From Actinomycetes bacterium (GTDB lineage: Bacteria > Actinomycetota > Actinomycetes > Mycobacteriales > Mycobacteriaceae): a stretch of 19,657 nucleotides of DNA. The notes below the pieces were generated by a model. It made no database searches. It worked only from the letters and a program-made list of their open reading frames with translations, and was not told the origin of the DNA. The DNA lies in contig JAEZDV010000221.1 in the NCBI GenBank assembly GCA_023417985.1, positions 1-19,657 on the forward strand. The letters run 5' to 3'. This document shows positions 1 through 6,945 of this stretch, piece after piece. A program made the translations under genes and the position numbers. Positions within the stretch are counted from its first letter, which is position 1; every line of letters begins with the position of its first letter.

Positions 1-43
1 GAGTGGACCGGGGCACACGCGTTTCGGTTTCGAGGCGGACGGG

Positions 44-919
44 TCAGAGATCGAACCGTACGTCCGTGAGCCCCTCGGACAGGTCCCACAACCGGCTTGC
101 CGTCTCGGGGTCGCGTGCCCGCGCGGAGCACCCTGCGGGGTGCGGCGATCCGTACAGTTCGAGGAACCCGTCGGGGCCGATGTAGCCGCCCCGCAGACCT
201 GGCTCGGTTGCGGCGTACAGGACGGATTCGGCACCCCGTTCCGGAGTGCGCTGGAGGATCTTCTTGCCGACTCCGAACAGCCGGTCGAACCAGGTACCGG
301 TGTGGCTACCCACGTCCGTGGCCGCATAGCCCGGATGCGCGGCGAGCGACCGCACGGGGGACCCCTTCGCGTCGAGTCGTCGCGCCAGTTCGAAACTGAA
401 CATCAGGTTCGCGAGCTTCGACTGAGCGTAGGCGGACGCACGGTTGTAGCGGCGGAGCTCCCAGTTCGGATCGTCGAGATCGATGCGGCCGAAGCGATGC
501 GCGACGCTCGAGACGGTCACGACCCGATCGACGATGTGGTCGAGGAGCAGACCCGTCAGCGCGAAGTGCCCGAAGTAGTTCGTCCCGATCTGCATCTCGA
601 AGCCGTCGGTGGTTCGCTGCAAGGGCACAGCCATCACGCCGGCATTGTTGATCAGTACGTCGATCTTCTCGTGGGTCGCTCGCAGACCCGATGCGAACTC
701 CCGGACCGACGCCAGCTCCGACAGATCCAGCCGGTGCACAGACGCCGCCGGCCCGATCTTCTCCGCGACCAGTTTGCCCTTGTCGACGTTGCGGCAAGCC
801 AGGACGACGTGCGCCCCGGCAGCGCCCAGTGCCAAAGCGGTGGCTTCCCCCACCCCGCCGGTCGGCCCGGTCACCACGAAGGTGCGGCCGGCCGGCGAGA
901 GGGACGGTTCAGGCGCCAA
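44..919 (-). CDS. SDR family NAD(P)-dependent oxidoreductase
   Basis: A 291-residue short-chain dehydrogenase/reductase of the retinol-dehydrogenase/WW-oxidoreductase-like kind. Seen: the cofactor-binding glycine motif TGPTGGVG at residues 17-24, NNAG at 91-94, the catalytic serine at S138 (VTVSS), and the YxxxK pair Y164/K168 (YAQSK). Length and motif order fit a complete classical SDR. The start is a TTG at 917-919 that lies inside the end of the upstream mycolyltransferase gene (11-base overlap), so translation is probably coupled; only a weak purine stretch (GAAGAA) precedes it. The arginine after the second strand (ACRN, R43) suggests NADP(H), which is inference. The substrate is not identifiable. 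Sharing a transcript with a mycolyltransferase hints at lipid or cell-envelope metabolism, but members of this family act on many alcohols and ketones. Confidence 0.93.
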   Translation of the reverse strand: MAPEPSLSPAGRTFVVTGPTGGVGEATALALGAAGAHVVLACRNVDKGKLVAEKIGPAASVHRLDLSELASVREFASGLRATHEKIDVLINNAGVMAVPLQRTTDGFEMQIGTNYFGHFALTGLLLDHIVDRVVTVSSVAHRFGRIDLDDPNWELRRYNRASAYAQSKLANLMFSFELARRLDAKGSPVRSLAAHPGYAATDVGSHTGTWFDRLFGVGKKILQRTPERGAESVLYAATEPGLRGGYIGPDGFLELYGSPHPAGCSARARDPETASRLWDLSEGLTDVRFDL

Positions 920-1898
920 TCGAGTTCTTCATCATGGGGAGCATCGCCCAGAGTTCGTCCTGCCAGTAACCCCACGAGTGGGTCCCGGCGATCGGCAACG
1001 AGAAGTACGCGGAGTCGATGCCGAGGGTGGCCAGCCGCACCTGGAAGGCACGGTTCTGGACCCGCGCCAGAGACTCGAGGCCCATCGCGTTGGCGGTATT
1101 GAAGACGCCGATCGCGGAGTCGGGGCGGTCGTGCTGGCCCGGCAACCCGCTCGACGCCGAAATCCACATGGGAAGTCCCCGCAGATTCGGTGCGGCGACG
1201 AACGGATCGTGCCGCAGCCACGCGGAGTCCCACGGCGGACCCCACATCGCATCGGAGTTGTAGCCACCGGAGTCGAGCATCGCAACCCGGATCGCTTCCC
1301 GCATACCGGGCGCCGACAGGTTCAGGTAACCGGACATCGACCCGGCGAAGGTGAACTGGTCACGGTGGTAGGCGGCGAGGATCAGCGCCGCGTTTCCACC
1401 CATCGACAATCCGACGACGGCGTTACTGCTGCGACTGATGCCGTAGACGGCCGCGAGGTGATCGGGCAGGTTCCGGGTCAGGAACGATTCCCACTTGTAC
1501 GTGTACGGCTGGGCGTTGAAGTTGCTCGGGGCGTACCAGTCGGCGTAGAAACTCGACTGCCCGCCGACCGGCATGATCACGTTGATCCCGTGGTCTGAAA
1601 GCCATGCGGCGTTCGTCTCGTGCTCCCACCCGCTGACGTCGTTCGTGGCACGCAGACCGTCGAGCAGGTAGACCGCCTTGTTGCTGCCGTTGTTCGCACG
1701 CCAGATGCGGACCTTGATCTGGCCCACGCCTCCGGGCGCTGCCACCCAGTCCTCGTGAAAGCGCGAATACGGGTCGGCGGATGCGGTGCCGGCGCTCACC
1801 CCGGTGAACACGAGGGCCAGCGGAAGAACCACGGCCACGAGGAGACGGACGAGAGTGCGACCCGGTCGTCGTCTCCCGATTCCGGACGAGTTCGTCAC
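909..1898 (-). CDS. Secreted antigen-85-type mycolyltransferase/esterase
   Basis: An alpha/beta-hydrolase of the antigen 85/corynomycolyl transferase family, which moves mycolic acids from trehalose monomycolate to trehalose or arabinogalactan outside the cytoplasmic membrane. Seen: an arginine-rich n-region, a hydrophobic core at about residues 15-35 and a likely signal-peptidase site ASA|D after residue 41; the family block LLDGLRA at 78-84; the nucleophile elbow GLSMGG with S165; and a C-terminal GTHSWGYW that supplies the catalytic His (H307). At 329 residues it has the size of an Ag85-like protein without extra C-terminal domains. I chose the GTG at 1896-1898 because AAAGGGGA lies 7 bases upstream; in-frame ATGs at 1919 and 1928 would put that site inside the gene and lengthen the signal n-region. 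First gene of a pair with the SDR gene. Transferase activity is inferred from family; a plain esterase is possible. Confidence 0.93.
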   Translation of the reverse strand: MTNSSGIGRRRPGRTLVRLLVAVVLPLALVFTGVSAGTASADPYSRFHEDWVAAPGGVGQIKVRIWRANNGSNKAVYLLDGLRATNDVSGWEHETNAAWLSDHGINVIMPVGGQSSFYADWYAPSNFNAQPYTYKWESFLTRNLPDHLAAVYGISRSSNAVVGLSMGGNAALILAAYHRDQFTFAGSMSGYLNLSAPGMREAIRVAMLDSGGYNSDAMWGPPWDSAWLRHDPFVAAPNLRGLPMWISASSGLPGQHDRPDSAIGVFNTANAMGLESLARVQNRAFQVRLATLGIDSAYFSLPIAGTHSWGYWQDELWAMLPMMKNSIGA

Positions 1899-1968
1899 AC
1901 CAATATCCCCTTTGCGCATAAGCAACATCTGTCACTTCCGACTCAGGCTAATTGCGGACGGAAGCCCG

Positions 1969-1996
1969 TTGAAGGCTTACACACAATCGTTATCCT
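1969..1996 (+). promoter_or_regulatory. Candidate sigma-70-like promoter upstream of the pseudouridine synthase
   Basis: TTGAAG at 1969-1974 and TATCCT at 1991-1996 are separated by 16 bases and face the plus-strand gene that starts at 2067. Each hexamer matches four of six consensus bases. The -10-like element lies in the first copy of a tandem 21-bp repeat, so a second TATCCT occurs at 2012-2017. Prediction from sequence only. Confidence 0.35.
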
Positions 1997-2029
1997 GCAA
2001 AGCGGAAGCGTTATCCTGCCGAGGCGAAG
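1988..2029 (+). repeat. Tandem 21-bp direct repeat in a divergent promoter region
   Basis: Two adjacent 21-base units, 1988-2008 and 2009-2029, agree at 17 of 21 positions. The first 11 bases of each (CGTTATCCTGC) are identical. A 21-base period is about two DNA helical turns, so a protein could contact both copies on one face. The repeat sits between the divergent mycolyltransferase and pseudouridine synthase genes and includes TATCCT in each unit. Confidence 0.7.
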
Positions 2030-2066
2030 TCTTGTTCGAGGGCACCTCGCGCTACCGTGGACAGTC

Positions 2067-2987
2067 GTGCCCGACGTTCCGCTTCCCGTCCGCGACGGAC
2101 TGAATCCGTCTCGCCTCCGGCTCCCGGATAACGGCAGGTGGGCCACGGTCGCCGAGTATCTTCTCGAGCGGTTCGCGGACGATGCCCGCCGTGTCTCGGA
2201 GAAGATTCGGACGGGCGAGGTCGTCGGCGGAGACGGAGTCGCAGTCACCACCGACACTCCGTACCGCGCGCGCTCGTTCGTGTATCTCTACCGTGATCCG
2301 CCGATCGAACCGCGGGTCCCGTTCGACATCGAGATCCTGCACCGCGACGACAGGCTGCTCGTCGTCGACAAGCCCCACTTCCTGGCGACGACTCCCCGCG
2401 GATCGTGGATCACCGAGACCGCGTTGGTCCGGCTGCGCCGGGAACTCGATCTGCCGGAACTTTCACCCGTCCACCGGCTCGACCGGTTGACCGCGGGCGT
2501 CCTCGTCTTCACCGTTCGCCGGGAGGCTCGGCGGGCGTACCAGATGATGTTCGAGCAGCGTCTCGTCGAGAAGGAGTACGAGGCGATCGCACCGCGTTCG
2601 TCCCTGCTCGACTTTCCGCGGGAGGTCGCCAGCCGCATTCTCAAGGAACCCGGCGTGCTCCAGGCACGGGAGGTGCCCGGTCCGGTCAATGCGGTCACGC
2701 AGATCGAACTTCTCGACACCGACGGTGACATCGCCCGATACCGGCTGCGGCCCCGGACGGGAAAGACGCACCAACTCCGGGTGCACATGAACTCGTCGGG
2801 CATCCCGATTCTGGGCGACAACCTCTACCCCGAGGTGTACGACGTTGCACCACAGGACTATTCGAATCCATTGCAGCTGCTCGCCACCGCGATCGAATTC
2901 GACGACCCGGTCACCGGTCGCCGGACTCGTTTCACGAGTCGCCGAAACCTGGCAGCATGGAGGCACAACACACCAGGACCCCGTTGA
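2067..2987 (+). CDS. RluA-family RNA pseudouridine synthase
   Basis: Isomerises uridine to pseudouridine in rRNA or tRNA. Seen: a short S4-like N-terminal segment at about residues 25-75; RluA motif I around VVDKPHFLAT at 99-108; the catalytic motif HRLDRLTAG at 136-144 with Asp139 as the nucleophile; and the C-terminal motif RTGKTHQLRVH. At 306 residues the protein is a complete RluA-type enzyme. The reading frame stays open upstream to 1620, but that part is antisense to the mycolyltransferase gene and is not protein-like, so I chose the GTG at 2067, which has GTGGA 5 bases upstream. It is followed after 28 bases by the SRPBCC gene and is probably cotranscribed with it. The target RNA position cannot be told from sequence; this branch is an extra, non-RluD-like actinobacterial paralogue by my reading. 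Confidence 0.92.
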   Translation: MPDVPLPVRDGLNPSRLRLPDNGRWATVAEYLLERFADDARRVSEKIRTGEVVGGDGVAVTTDTPYRARSFVYLYRDPPIEPRVPFDIEILHRDDRLLVVDKPHFLATTPRGSWITETALVRLRRELDLPELSPVHRLDRLTAGVLVFTVRREARRAYQMMFEQRLVEKEYEAIAPRSSLLDFPREVASRILKEPGVLQAREVPGPVNAVTQIELLDTDGDIARYRLRPRTGKTHQLRVHMNSSGIPILGDNLYPEVYDVAPQDYSNPLQLLATAIEFDDPVTGRRTRFTSRRNLAAWRHNTPGPR

Positions 2988-3015
2988 CGGCACGGGTCAC
3001 GTCTTGGAGGTTCCC

Positions 3016-3522
3016 ATGGAGATCGGCTCCGTTTCGCGTACCTACGACGGCCGCGTAGCCCTGCGTTTCCAGCGTGCCTTCCCGCATTCGCCCGACGAAG
3101 TGTGGACGGTACTCACCGATCCCGAGTGCCTCCGGTACTGGTTCCCCGCCGCCGTCGAGTTCGAATTCGCCCCGGGCACGCCCCTCGAGTTCGGTTCCGC
3201 CGACGACCAGGACGGACGCCTGGGCATACCCGCGGGCCACGCCACCGCAGGCAGCGTGCTCGTGGTCCGCCGCGGCCATGTCCTCGAGTACCTGTGGGAC
3301 TCCGACGTACTCCACTGGGAGATCTCCCCCGACGGCTCGGGCGGGTGCTGGCTGACGCTCACCCACACCACGGACGACGAAGACGACGCCCTCGCGCACG
3401 GCGCAGGATGGCACGCCGGCTTCGAAGTGATGGAAGCCCAGCTCGAGGGCAGGCCGATCGACTGGTCGCCGCGGGATCGGGTGGCCGAACTGGCCGAACA
3501 CTACCGCCCGCCGTCCGCCTGA
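3016..3522 (+). CDS. SRPBCC/AHSA1 family protein
   Basis: A 168-residue START/Bet v1-like protein of the AHSA1 (activator of Hsp90 ATPase C-terminal) type, a fold that makes a hydrophobic ligand cavity. Seen: the typical opening, in which a first strand (ALRFQRAFPHSPDEVW) leads into a helix and then LTDPECLRYWFP at about residues 36-47, and a late block WLTLTHTT followed by a C-terminal helix containing GWHAGFEVMEAQLEG. The start at 3016 has an excellent GGAGG five bases upstream. It lies 28 bases after the pseudouridine synthase, probably in the same transcript, and its 3' end overlaps the convergent flavodoxin-like gene by 22 bases. The ligand or function is unknown; family members range from polyketide aromatases to stress-related proteins. 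Confidence 0.9.
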   Translation: MEIGSVSRTYDGRVALRFQRAFPHSPDEVWTVLTDPECLRYWFPAAVEFEFAPGTPLEFGSADDQDGRLGIPAGHATAGSVLVVRRGHVLEYLWDSDVLHWEISPDGSGGCWLTLTHTTDDEDDALAHGAGWHAGFEVMEAQLEGRPIDWSPRDRVAELAEHYRPPSA

Positions 3523-4043
3523 CCGGCCGTCACGGTGTCGTCGTTCCCGGTCCCGCGCTCCGCCACACGGTCGACGATTTCCGTGGCCCACGACCCGATC
3601 GCGTCCCAGTCGCGGAAGTCCCCGGCGCGGACGCCGCACATGCGCGCGATCGCGCGCTCACCGACCCCGAGCCTCGACGGATCGAGCTTGCCCGTCAGCA
3701 TCCGGTGCCCCCGGGCACCCGTGCGAGTCTCCACCGAGGAGACTCCGTACGAGTTGTGTGGCGCGCGGATGCTCTTGGTGACCGGGACGGAAGAAAAGAG
3801 GAAGACGTCCCGATGACGCAGCGACTCCTCGTGCGCCCGCACGAACGCACGCGCCGCACGTAGCCACCGCAGGCGATACACCGCGCTTCCGACCACGACG
3901 GCGTGGTACTCGTCGACACTTCCGACCTCTTCGGGCGGCACCACATCCACCTGCGCACCGCGGTGCCGCATTGCCGCCGCCAGCGCCGTGGCGATCTCCG
4001 CCGTCGAGCCGTGTTTGCTCGCCGCCGCCACCAATATCCTCAT
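3501..4043 (-). CDS. Flavodoxin domain protein, HemG-like
   Basis: A 180-residue FMN-binding flavodoxin-fold protein related to menaquinone-dependent protoporphyrinogen oxidase (HemG)-type flavodoxins. Seen: the N-terminal phosphate-binding loop SKHGST at about residues 9-14 after a first beta strand (MRILVAAA), a central YHAVVVGSAVYRLRW segment typical of this family, and a strand FLFSSVPV at about 83-90. The ATG at 4041-4043 has GGAGG 7 bases upstream. The 3' end overlaps the convergent SRPBCC gene by 22 bases, so no separate terminator fits between them. Two palindromes lie upstream (4058-4069 and 4107-4124). It may serve in oxidative-stress electron transfer; a role in haem synthesis is not supported by the neighbours. 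Confidence 0.92.
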   Translation of the reverse strand: MRILVAAASKHGSTAEIATALAAAMRHRGAQVDVVPPEEVGSVDEYHAVVVGSAVYRLRWLRAARAFVRAHEESLRHRDVFLFSSVPVTKSIRAPHNSYGVSSVETRTGARGHRMLTGKLDPSRLGVGERAIARMCGVRAGDFRDWDAIGSWATEIVDRVAERGTGNDDTVTAGQADGGR

Positions 4044-4057
4044 GCCCCATCCTCCGC

Positions 4058-4069
4058 TACTCGCGAGTA
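4058..4069. repeat. Perfect 12-bp palindrome upstream of the flavodoxin gene
   Basis: TACTCGCGAGTA reads the same on both strands and lies 15-26 bases upstream of the flavodoxin-like start codon, just beyond its ribosome-binding site. It could be a repressor site or part of a leader hairpin. Confidence 0.4.
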
Positions 4070-4106
4070 CGAACCATGATCACGTGACATATTCCGCTGG
4101 TCCAGG

Positions 4107-4124
4107 GTCGAAGGACCCTTCGAC
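4107..4124. promoter_or_regulatory. Candidate operator: 8+2+8 perfect inverted repeat
   Basis: GTCGAAGG and CCTTCGAC are exact inverted copies separated by AC. The site lies roughly midway between the divergent flavodoxin-like (start 4043) and CYTH-CHAD (start 4235) genes, where a dimeric regulator could control both. The regulator is unknown. Another short inverted repeat (GGTGGG at 4183-4188 with CCCACC at 4198-4203) lies nearer the CYTH-CHAD start. Confidence 0.4.
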
Positions 4125-4234
4125 AGCTCATTTCGCGTCACACCCGCCCGCGATTTGCGACATTCCGGACAGGTGGTGGCAAGGTGGGATGCGGGTACCC
4201 ACCGAAGACCCCGAACAGCGACAGGAGTTGATCG

Positions 4235-5773
4235 ATGACCCAGCGCTCCTCCGTATCCTCGGCCACGGAAACCGAACGGAAGTACTCCGCCGCCGACGCG
4301 GGGTCGCTACCCGACCTGGCGGGGCTTCCGGGAGTCGCAGGCATCGACGTCGACACGGTGGAACTGTCCGCGCAGTACTACGACACCCCCGACCTGCGAC
4401 TGCTGCAGTCGAAGATCACTCTCCGGCGGCGCGAGGGCGGAGACGACGCCGGCTGGCACGTCAAAATCCCCGGCGGCGTCGATACCCGCACCGAACTGCA
4501 CTTTCCGCTCGACGGCCCCGGAGCGTCGTCGGACGAACCCCCCGCCGAACTGATGAACCTCCTGCTCGGGGTTCGGCGCGGGATGCCCGTGTCCCTGGCT
4601 GCGCTCCTGACCACGTCGCGCCATCGCCGCAGGCTCCGGAGCAGCAACGGCACCGTGCTCGCCGAGGTGGTCGAGGACGACGTCGTGGCGGTGCGCGGCA
4701 GCGACGGTGCCGAATCGAGTTGGAACGAGATCGAAGTGGAGATCGCTCCTTCGGCGAGCAGCCACGACCGGACAACGCTTTTCGACGCCATCGAGCAGCG
4801 CCTCGCGGCCGGCGGGATCACCCGGTCGTTCAGCCCGTCGAAGCTGCACCGCGTACTCGGTGATCTTCTCCCGACCTCACCCGAACTCCCCGAGGGCACC
4901 CGCTACCTCCGCGACTATGTCGTGCAGGAACTCCACACCCTCGATATCGCCGACATCGCCGTGCGCCGGAACGCATCCGACGCCGTCCACAGCATGCGCA
5001 AGGCGTCGCGGCGGATCCGGAGCGCCGTGCAGACCTACGCCGCCGACTTCGGTCTCGACGGCGCGCTCGTCGACGAACTCCGCTGGTTCGGCCGACGGCT
5101 CAGCCCGTCCCGCGACCTGGAAGTGCAGTGGGAACGCCTGGCCGAGCGCGTGGGGGAAATCCCGATCGATCCGTACCGCGAAGCCACGAAAATCCGTATC
5201 GACGAATACTTTTCGGCCAAGAGCGAGACTGCGCGCATCGAAGCGCTCGCGGCACTCGATTCACAGCGGTATCTCGCATTGCTGCACTCCCTCGACACGC
5301 TGGTCGCCGAGCTGGGGAAAGCCCTCCCGGCACGACGGCGCAAGTCGGAACTGAACCCGGAGAAGCTGGCACAGAGCGTCGCCGCGGTCGCGAAGAACGT
5401 CGACAAGCGTGTCGCCCGGGTCGGGAAGGCGCACGATCCACACGAACGTGACGAACGGATGCATCGAGCCCGGAAGGGCGCGAAGCGGATGCGTTACGCC
5501 ATCGAGGTGATCGCACCTGTTCATCCGAAGCGCACGACCCGCATCCTCGAGAGATTCGACGACTTCCAGGACATGCTGGGCGAGTTCCAGGACTCCGTCG
5601 TCTCGCGAGAACACCTGCTGGACATACTTTCCGAGCAGGGTCATGCCGCCGAGTCCAGCTTCGGGCTCGGAATCCTCTACCGTCTCGAGGCCGAGATCGG
5701 CCGGCAGCAGGCGGCACACCTCGAGCCCGCATGGAAAAAGGCCCTCCGATCGGCCGAGAAGCTCTGGGCATGA
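4235..5773 (+). CDS. CYTH and CHAD domain-containing protein
   Basis: A 512-residue fusion of an N-terminal CYTH (triphosphate tunnel) domain at about residues 8-205 and a C-terminal CHAD domain at about 220-505. Seen: the ExExK signature E12-T-E14-R-K16 at the start of the CYTH domain, an arginine/lysine-rich tunnel strand set (SKITLRRREGG; GWHVKIPGG), and CHAD helices with the conserved His and basic residues (VHSMRKASRRIRS; MHRARKGAKRMRY). CYTH domains hydrolyse or bind triphosphates and polyphosphate; CHAD domains bind polyphosphate (established for the families). The ATG at 4235 has AGGAG 7 bases upstream. The next gene begins 74 bases downstream on the same strand. Likely role: polyphosphate or triphosphate metabolism; whether it is catalytic is not known. 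Confidence 0.95.
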   Translation: MTQRSSVSSATETERKYSAADAGSLPDLAGLPGVAGIDVDTVELSAQYYDTPDLRLLQSKITLRRREGGDDAGWHVKIPGGVDTRTELHFPLDGPGASSDEPPAELMNLLLGVRRGMPVSLAALLTTSRHRRRLRSSNGTVLAEVVEDDVVAVRGSDGAESSWNEIEVEIAPSASSHDRTTLFDAIEQRLAAGGITRSFSPSKLHRVLGDLLPTSPELPEGTRYLRDYVVQELHTLDIADIAVRRNASDAVHSMRKASRRIRSAVQTYAADFGLDGALVDELRWFGRRLSPSRDLEVQWERLAERVGEIPIDPYREATKIRIDEYFSAKSETARIEALAALDSQRYLALLHSLDTLVAELGKALPARRRKSELNPEKLAQSVAAVAKNVDKRVARVGKAHDPHERDERMHRARKGAKRMRYAIEVIAPVHPKRTTRILERFDDFQDMLGEFQDSVVSREHLLDILSEQGHAAESSFGLGILYRLEAEIGRQQAAHLEPAWKKALRSAEKLWA

Positions 5774-5847
5774 GAAGGTCCTCCGACCCTGGCCCGGCGC
5801 CCGCCGAACGGACATGATGGAGGACACGCAACACAGGAGGTGGCCAG

Positions 5848-6858
5848 ATGGGCGTCCCCGGCACGATGCAGGCGTGGCGCGTCGAGTCTCCGGCTCCGAT
5901 TGCGACGCAGCCCTTGAAACCCGTGCGCCTGCCGGTACCCGAACCGCAACCGGGCGAACTGCTCGTGCGCGTCCTCTCGTGCGGGGTGTGCCGGACCGAC
6001 CTGCACGTCGCCGAAGGTGACCTCCCCGTCCACCGCCCGGGCGTCGTGCCGGGTCACGAAATCGTGGGCGAGATCGTCGGCGGCGACCTAGGCGAGCATC
6101 GCATCGGGGACCGGGTGGGGATTCCGTGGCTGCGCAGCACCTGCGGACGCTGCCGTTACTGCCTTCGGGGAGACGAGAACCTGTGTCCTCGTTCGAAATA
6201 CACCGGCTGGGATGCGGACGGGGGTTATGCCGAATACACAACCGTACTGCGCGACTACGCCCTCGCACTCCCCGCGGGTTACACCGACGCGGAACTCGCG
6301 CCCCTCTTGTGCGCGGGCATCATCGGATACCGCGCGTTGCAGCGTGCAGCCGTTCCGGAGTCGGGTGTGCTGGGTGTCTACGGTTTCGGTGGCAGCGCCC
6401 ATCTGGCCTCCCAGGTCGCCATGGCGCGCGGCGCCCGCGTACACGTGATGACGCGCGGCGCGGACGCCAAGGCTCTGGCACTCGAACTCGGAGCCGCCTC
6501 CGCTCAGGGCGCCTACGACAGTCCGCCCGAACCACTCGATTCGGCGATCCTGTTCGCGCCGGTCGGCGAGATGGTGCCGCTCGCTCTGTCAGCCCTCGAT
6601 TCCGGGGGAACCCTCGCGATCGCCGGGATTCATCTGAGCGACGTTCCACCGCTGAAATATCAGCAACATCTGTTCAGGGAAAGGCAGATTCGTAGTGTCA
6701 CCGCGAACACCCGGTCGGACGCGCGGGCGTTCCTCGAGTTCGCCGGAGAACACAGGATGCACATCACCACGACGCCCTACCCACTCGAACACGCGGACCG
6801 CGCCCTCGCCGATCTGGAGGCCGGCCGATTCGCCGGGGCTGCGGTCATCGTGGCGTAG
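5848..6858 (+). CDS. Zinc-dependent alcohol dehydrogenase
   Basis: A 336-residue medium-chain dehydrogenase/reductase. Seen: the GroES-like catalytic domain with zinc ligands C45 (SCGVC), H70/E71 (GHE) and C155; a complete structural-zinc lobe C99, C102, C105 and C113; and a Rossmann segment VYGFGGSAHLA at about 177-187, where GFGGSAH stands in for the usual GLGGxGH and is characteristic of the 'adh_fam_2'-type zinc alcohol dehydrogenases. The start at 5848 follows GGAGG by 7 bases; a second in-frame ATG at 5866 lacks this. The gene sits between the CYTH-CHAD and Usp genes on the same strand with gaps of 74 and 87 bases. Substrate is probably a primary alcohol or aldehyde, and cofactor NAD(H) or NADP(H); neither can be fixed here. 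Confidence 0.95.
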   Translation: MGVPGTMQAWRVESPAPIATQPLKPVRLPVPEPQPGELLVRVLSCGVCRTDLHVAEGDLPVHRPGVVPGHEIVGEIVGGDLGEHRIGDRVGIPWLRSTCGRCRYCLRGDENLCPRSKYTGWDADGGYAEYTTVLRDYALALPAGYTDAELAPLLCAGIIGYRALQRAAVPESGVLGVYGFGGSAHLASQVAMARGARVHVMTRGADAKALALELGAASAQGAYDSPPEPLDSAILFAPVGEMVPLALSALDSGGTLAIAGIHLSDVPPLKYQQHLFRERQIRSVTANTRSDARAFLEFAGEHRMHITTTPYPLEHADRALADLEAGRFAGAAVIVA

Positions 6859-6873
6859 CGTGAGTGCGTAGTC

Positions 6874-6906
6874 GATCATGGGTGGGGCCCGGTCGGACCC
6901 ATCATC
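6874..6906. promoter_or_regulatory. Inverted repeat in the Usp leader
   Basis: Arms 6874-6883 (GATCATGGGT) and 6897-6906 (ACCCATCATC) pair at 9 of 10 positions around 13 bases containing GGGGCCC. It lies 40-72 bases upstream of the universal stress protein start and just after the alcohol dehydrogenase stop. It could be a weak terminator for the latter (no T-tract) or an operator for the stress gene. The G-rich/C-rich halves loosely recall DosR boxes, but the match to that consensus is poor. Confidence 0.35.
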
Positions 6907-6945
6907 GCCCGATCGTCGTAAAAGAAAACGAACAAGGAGACATCG

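Noticed and set aside
1..43. Possible gene before the SDR stop codon at the left edge
   Set aside because: The 43 bases show no stop, start or ribosome-binding context that would support a gene; nothing can be called there.
1620..2066. Upstream extension of the pseudouridine synthase frame
   Set aside because: This part is antisense to the mycolyltransferase gene and its promoter region, and family alignment begins near 2067.
5777..5824. GTCCTCC/GGAGGAC inverted repeat between the CYTH-CHAD and alcohol dehydrogenase genes
   Set aside because: The 34-base loop is long and one arm is a ribosome-binding-like sequence, so chance is likely.
6880..6902. A DosR box in the Usp leader
   Set aside because: Only about half the positions of the 20-base consensus match and the central A/T bases are missing, so it is listed only as an inverted repeat.
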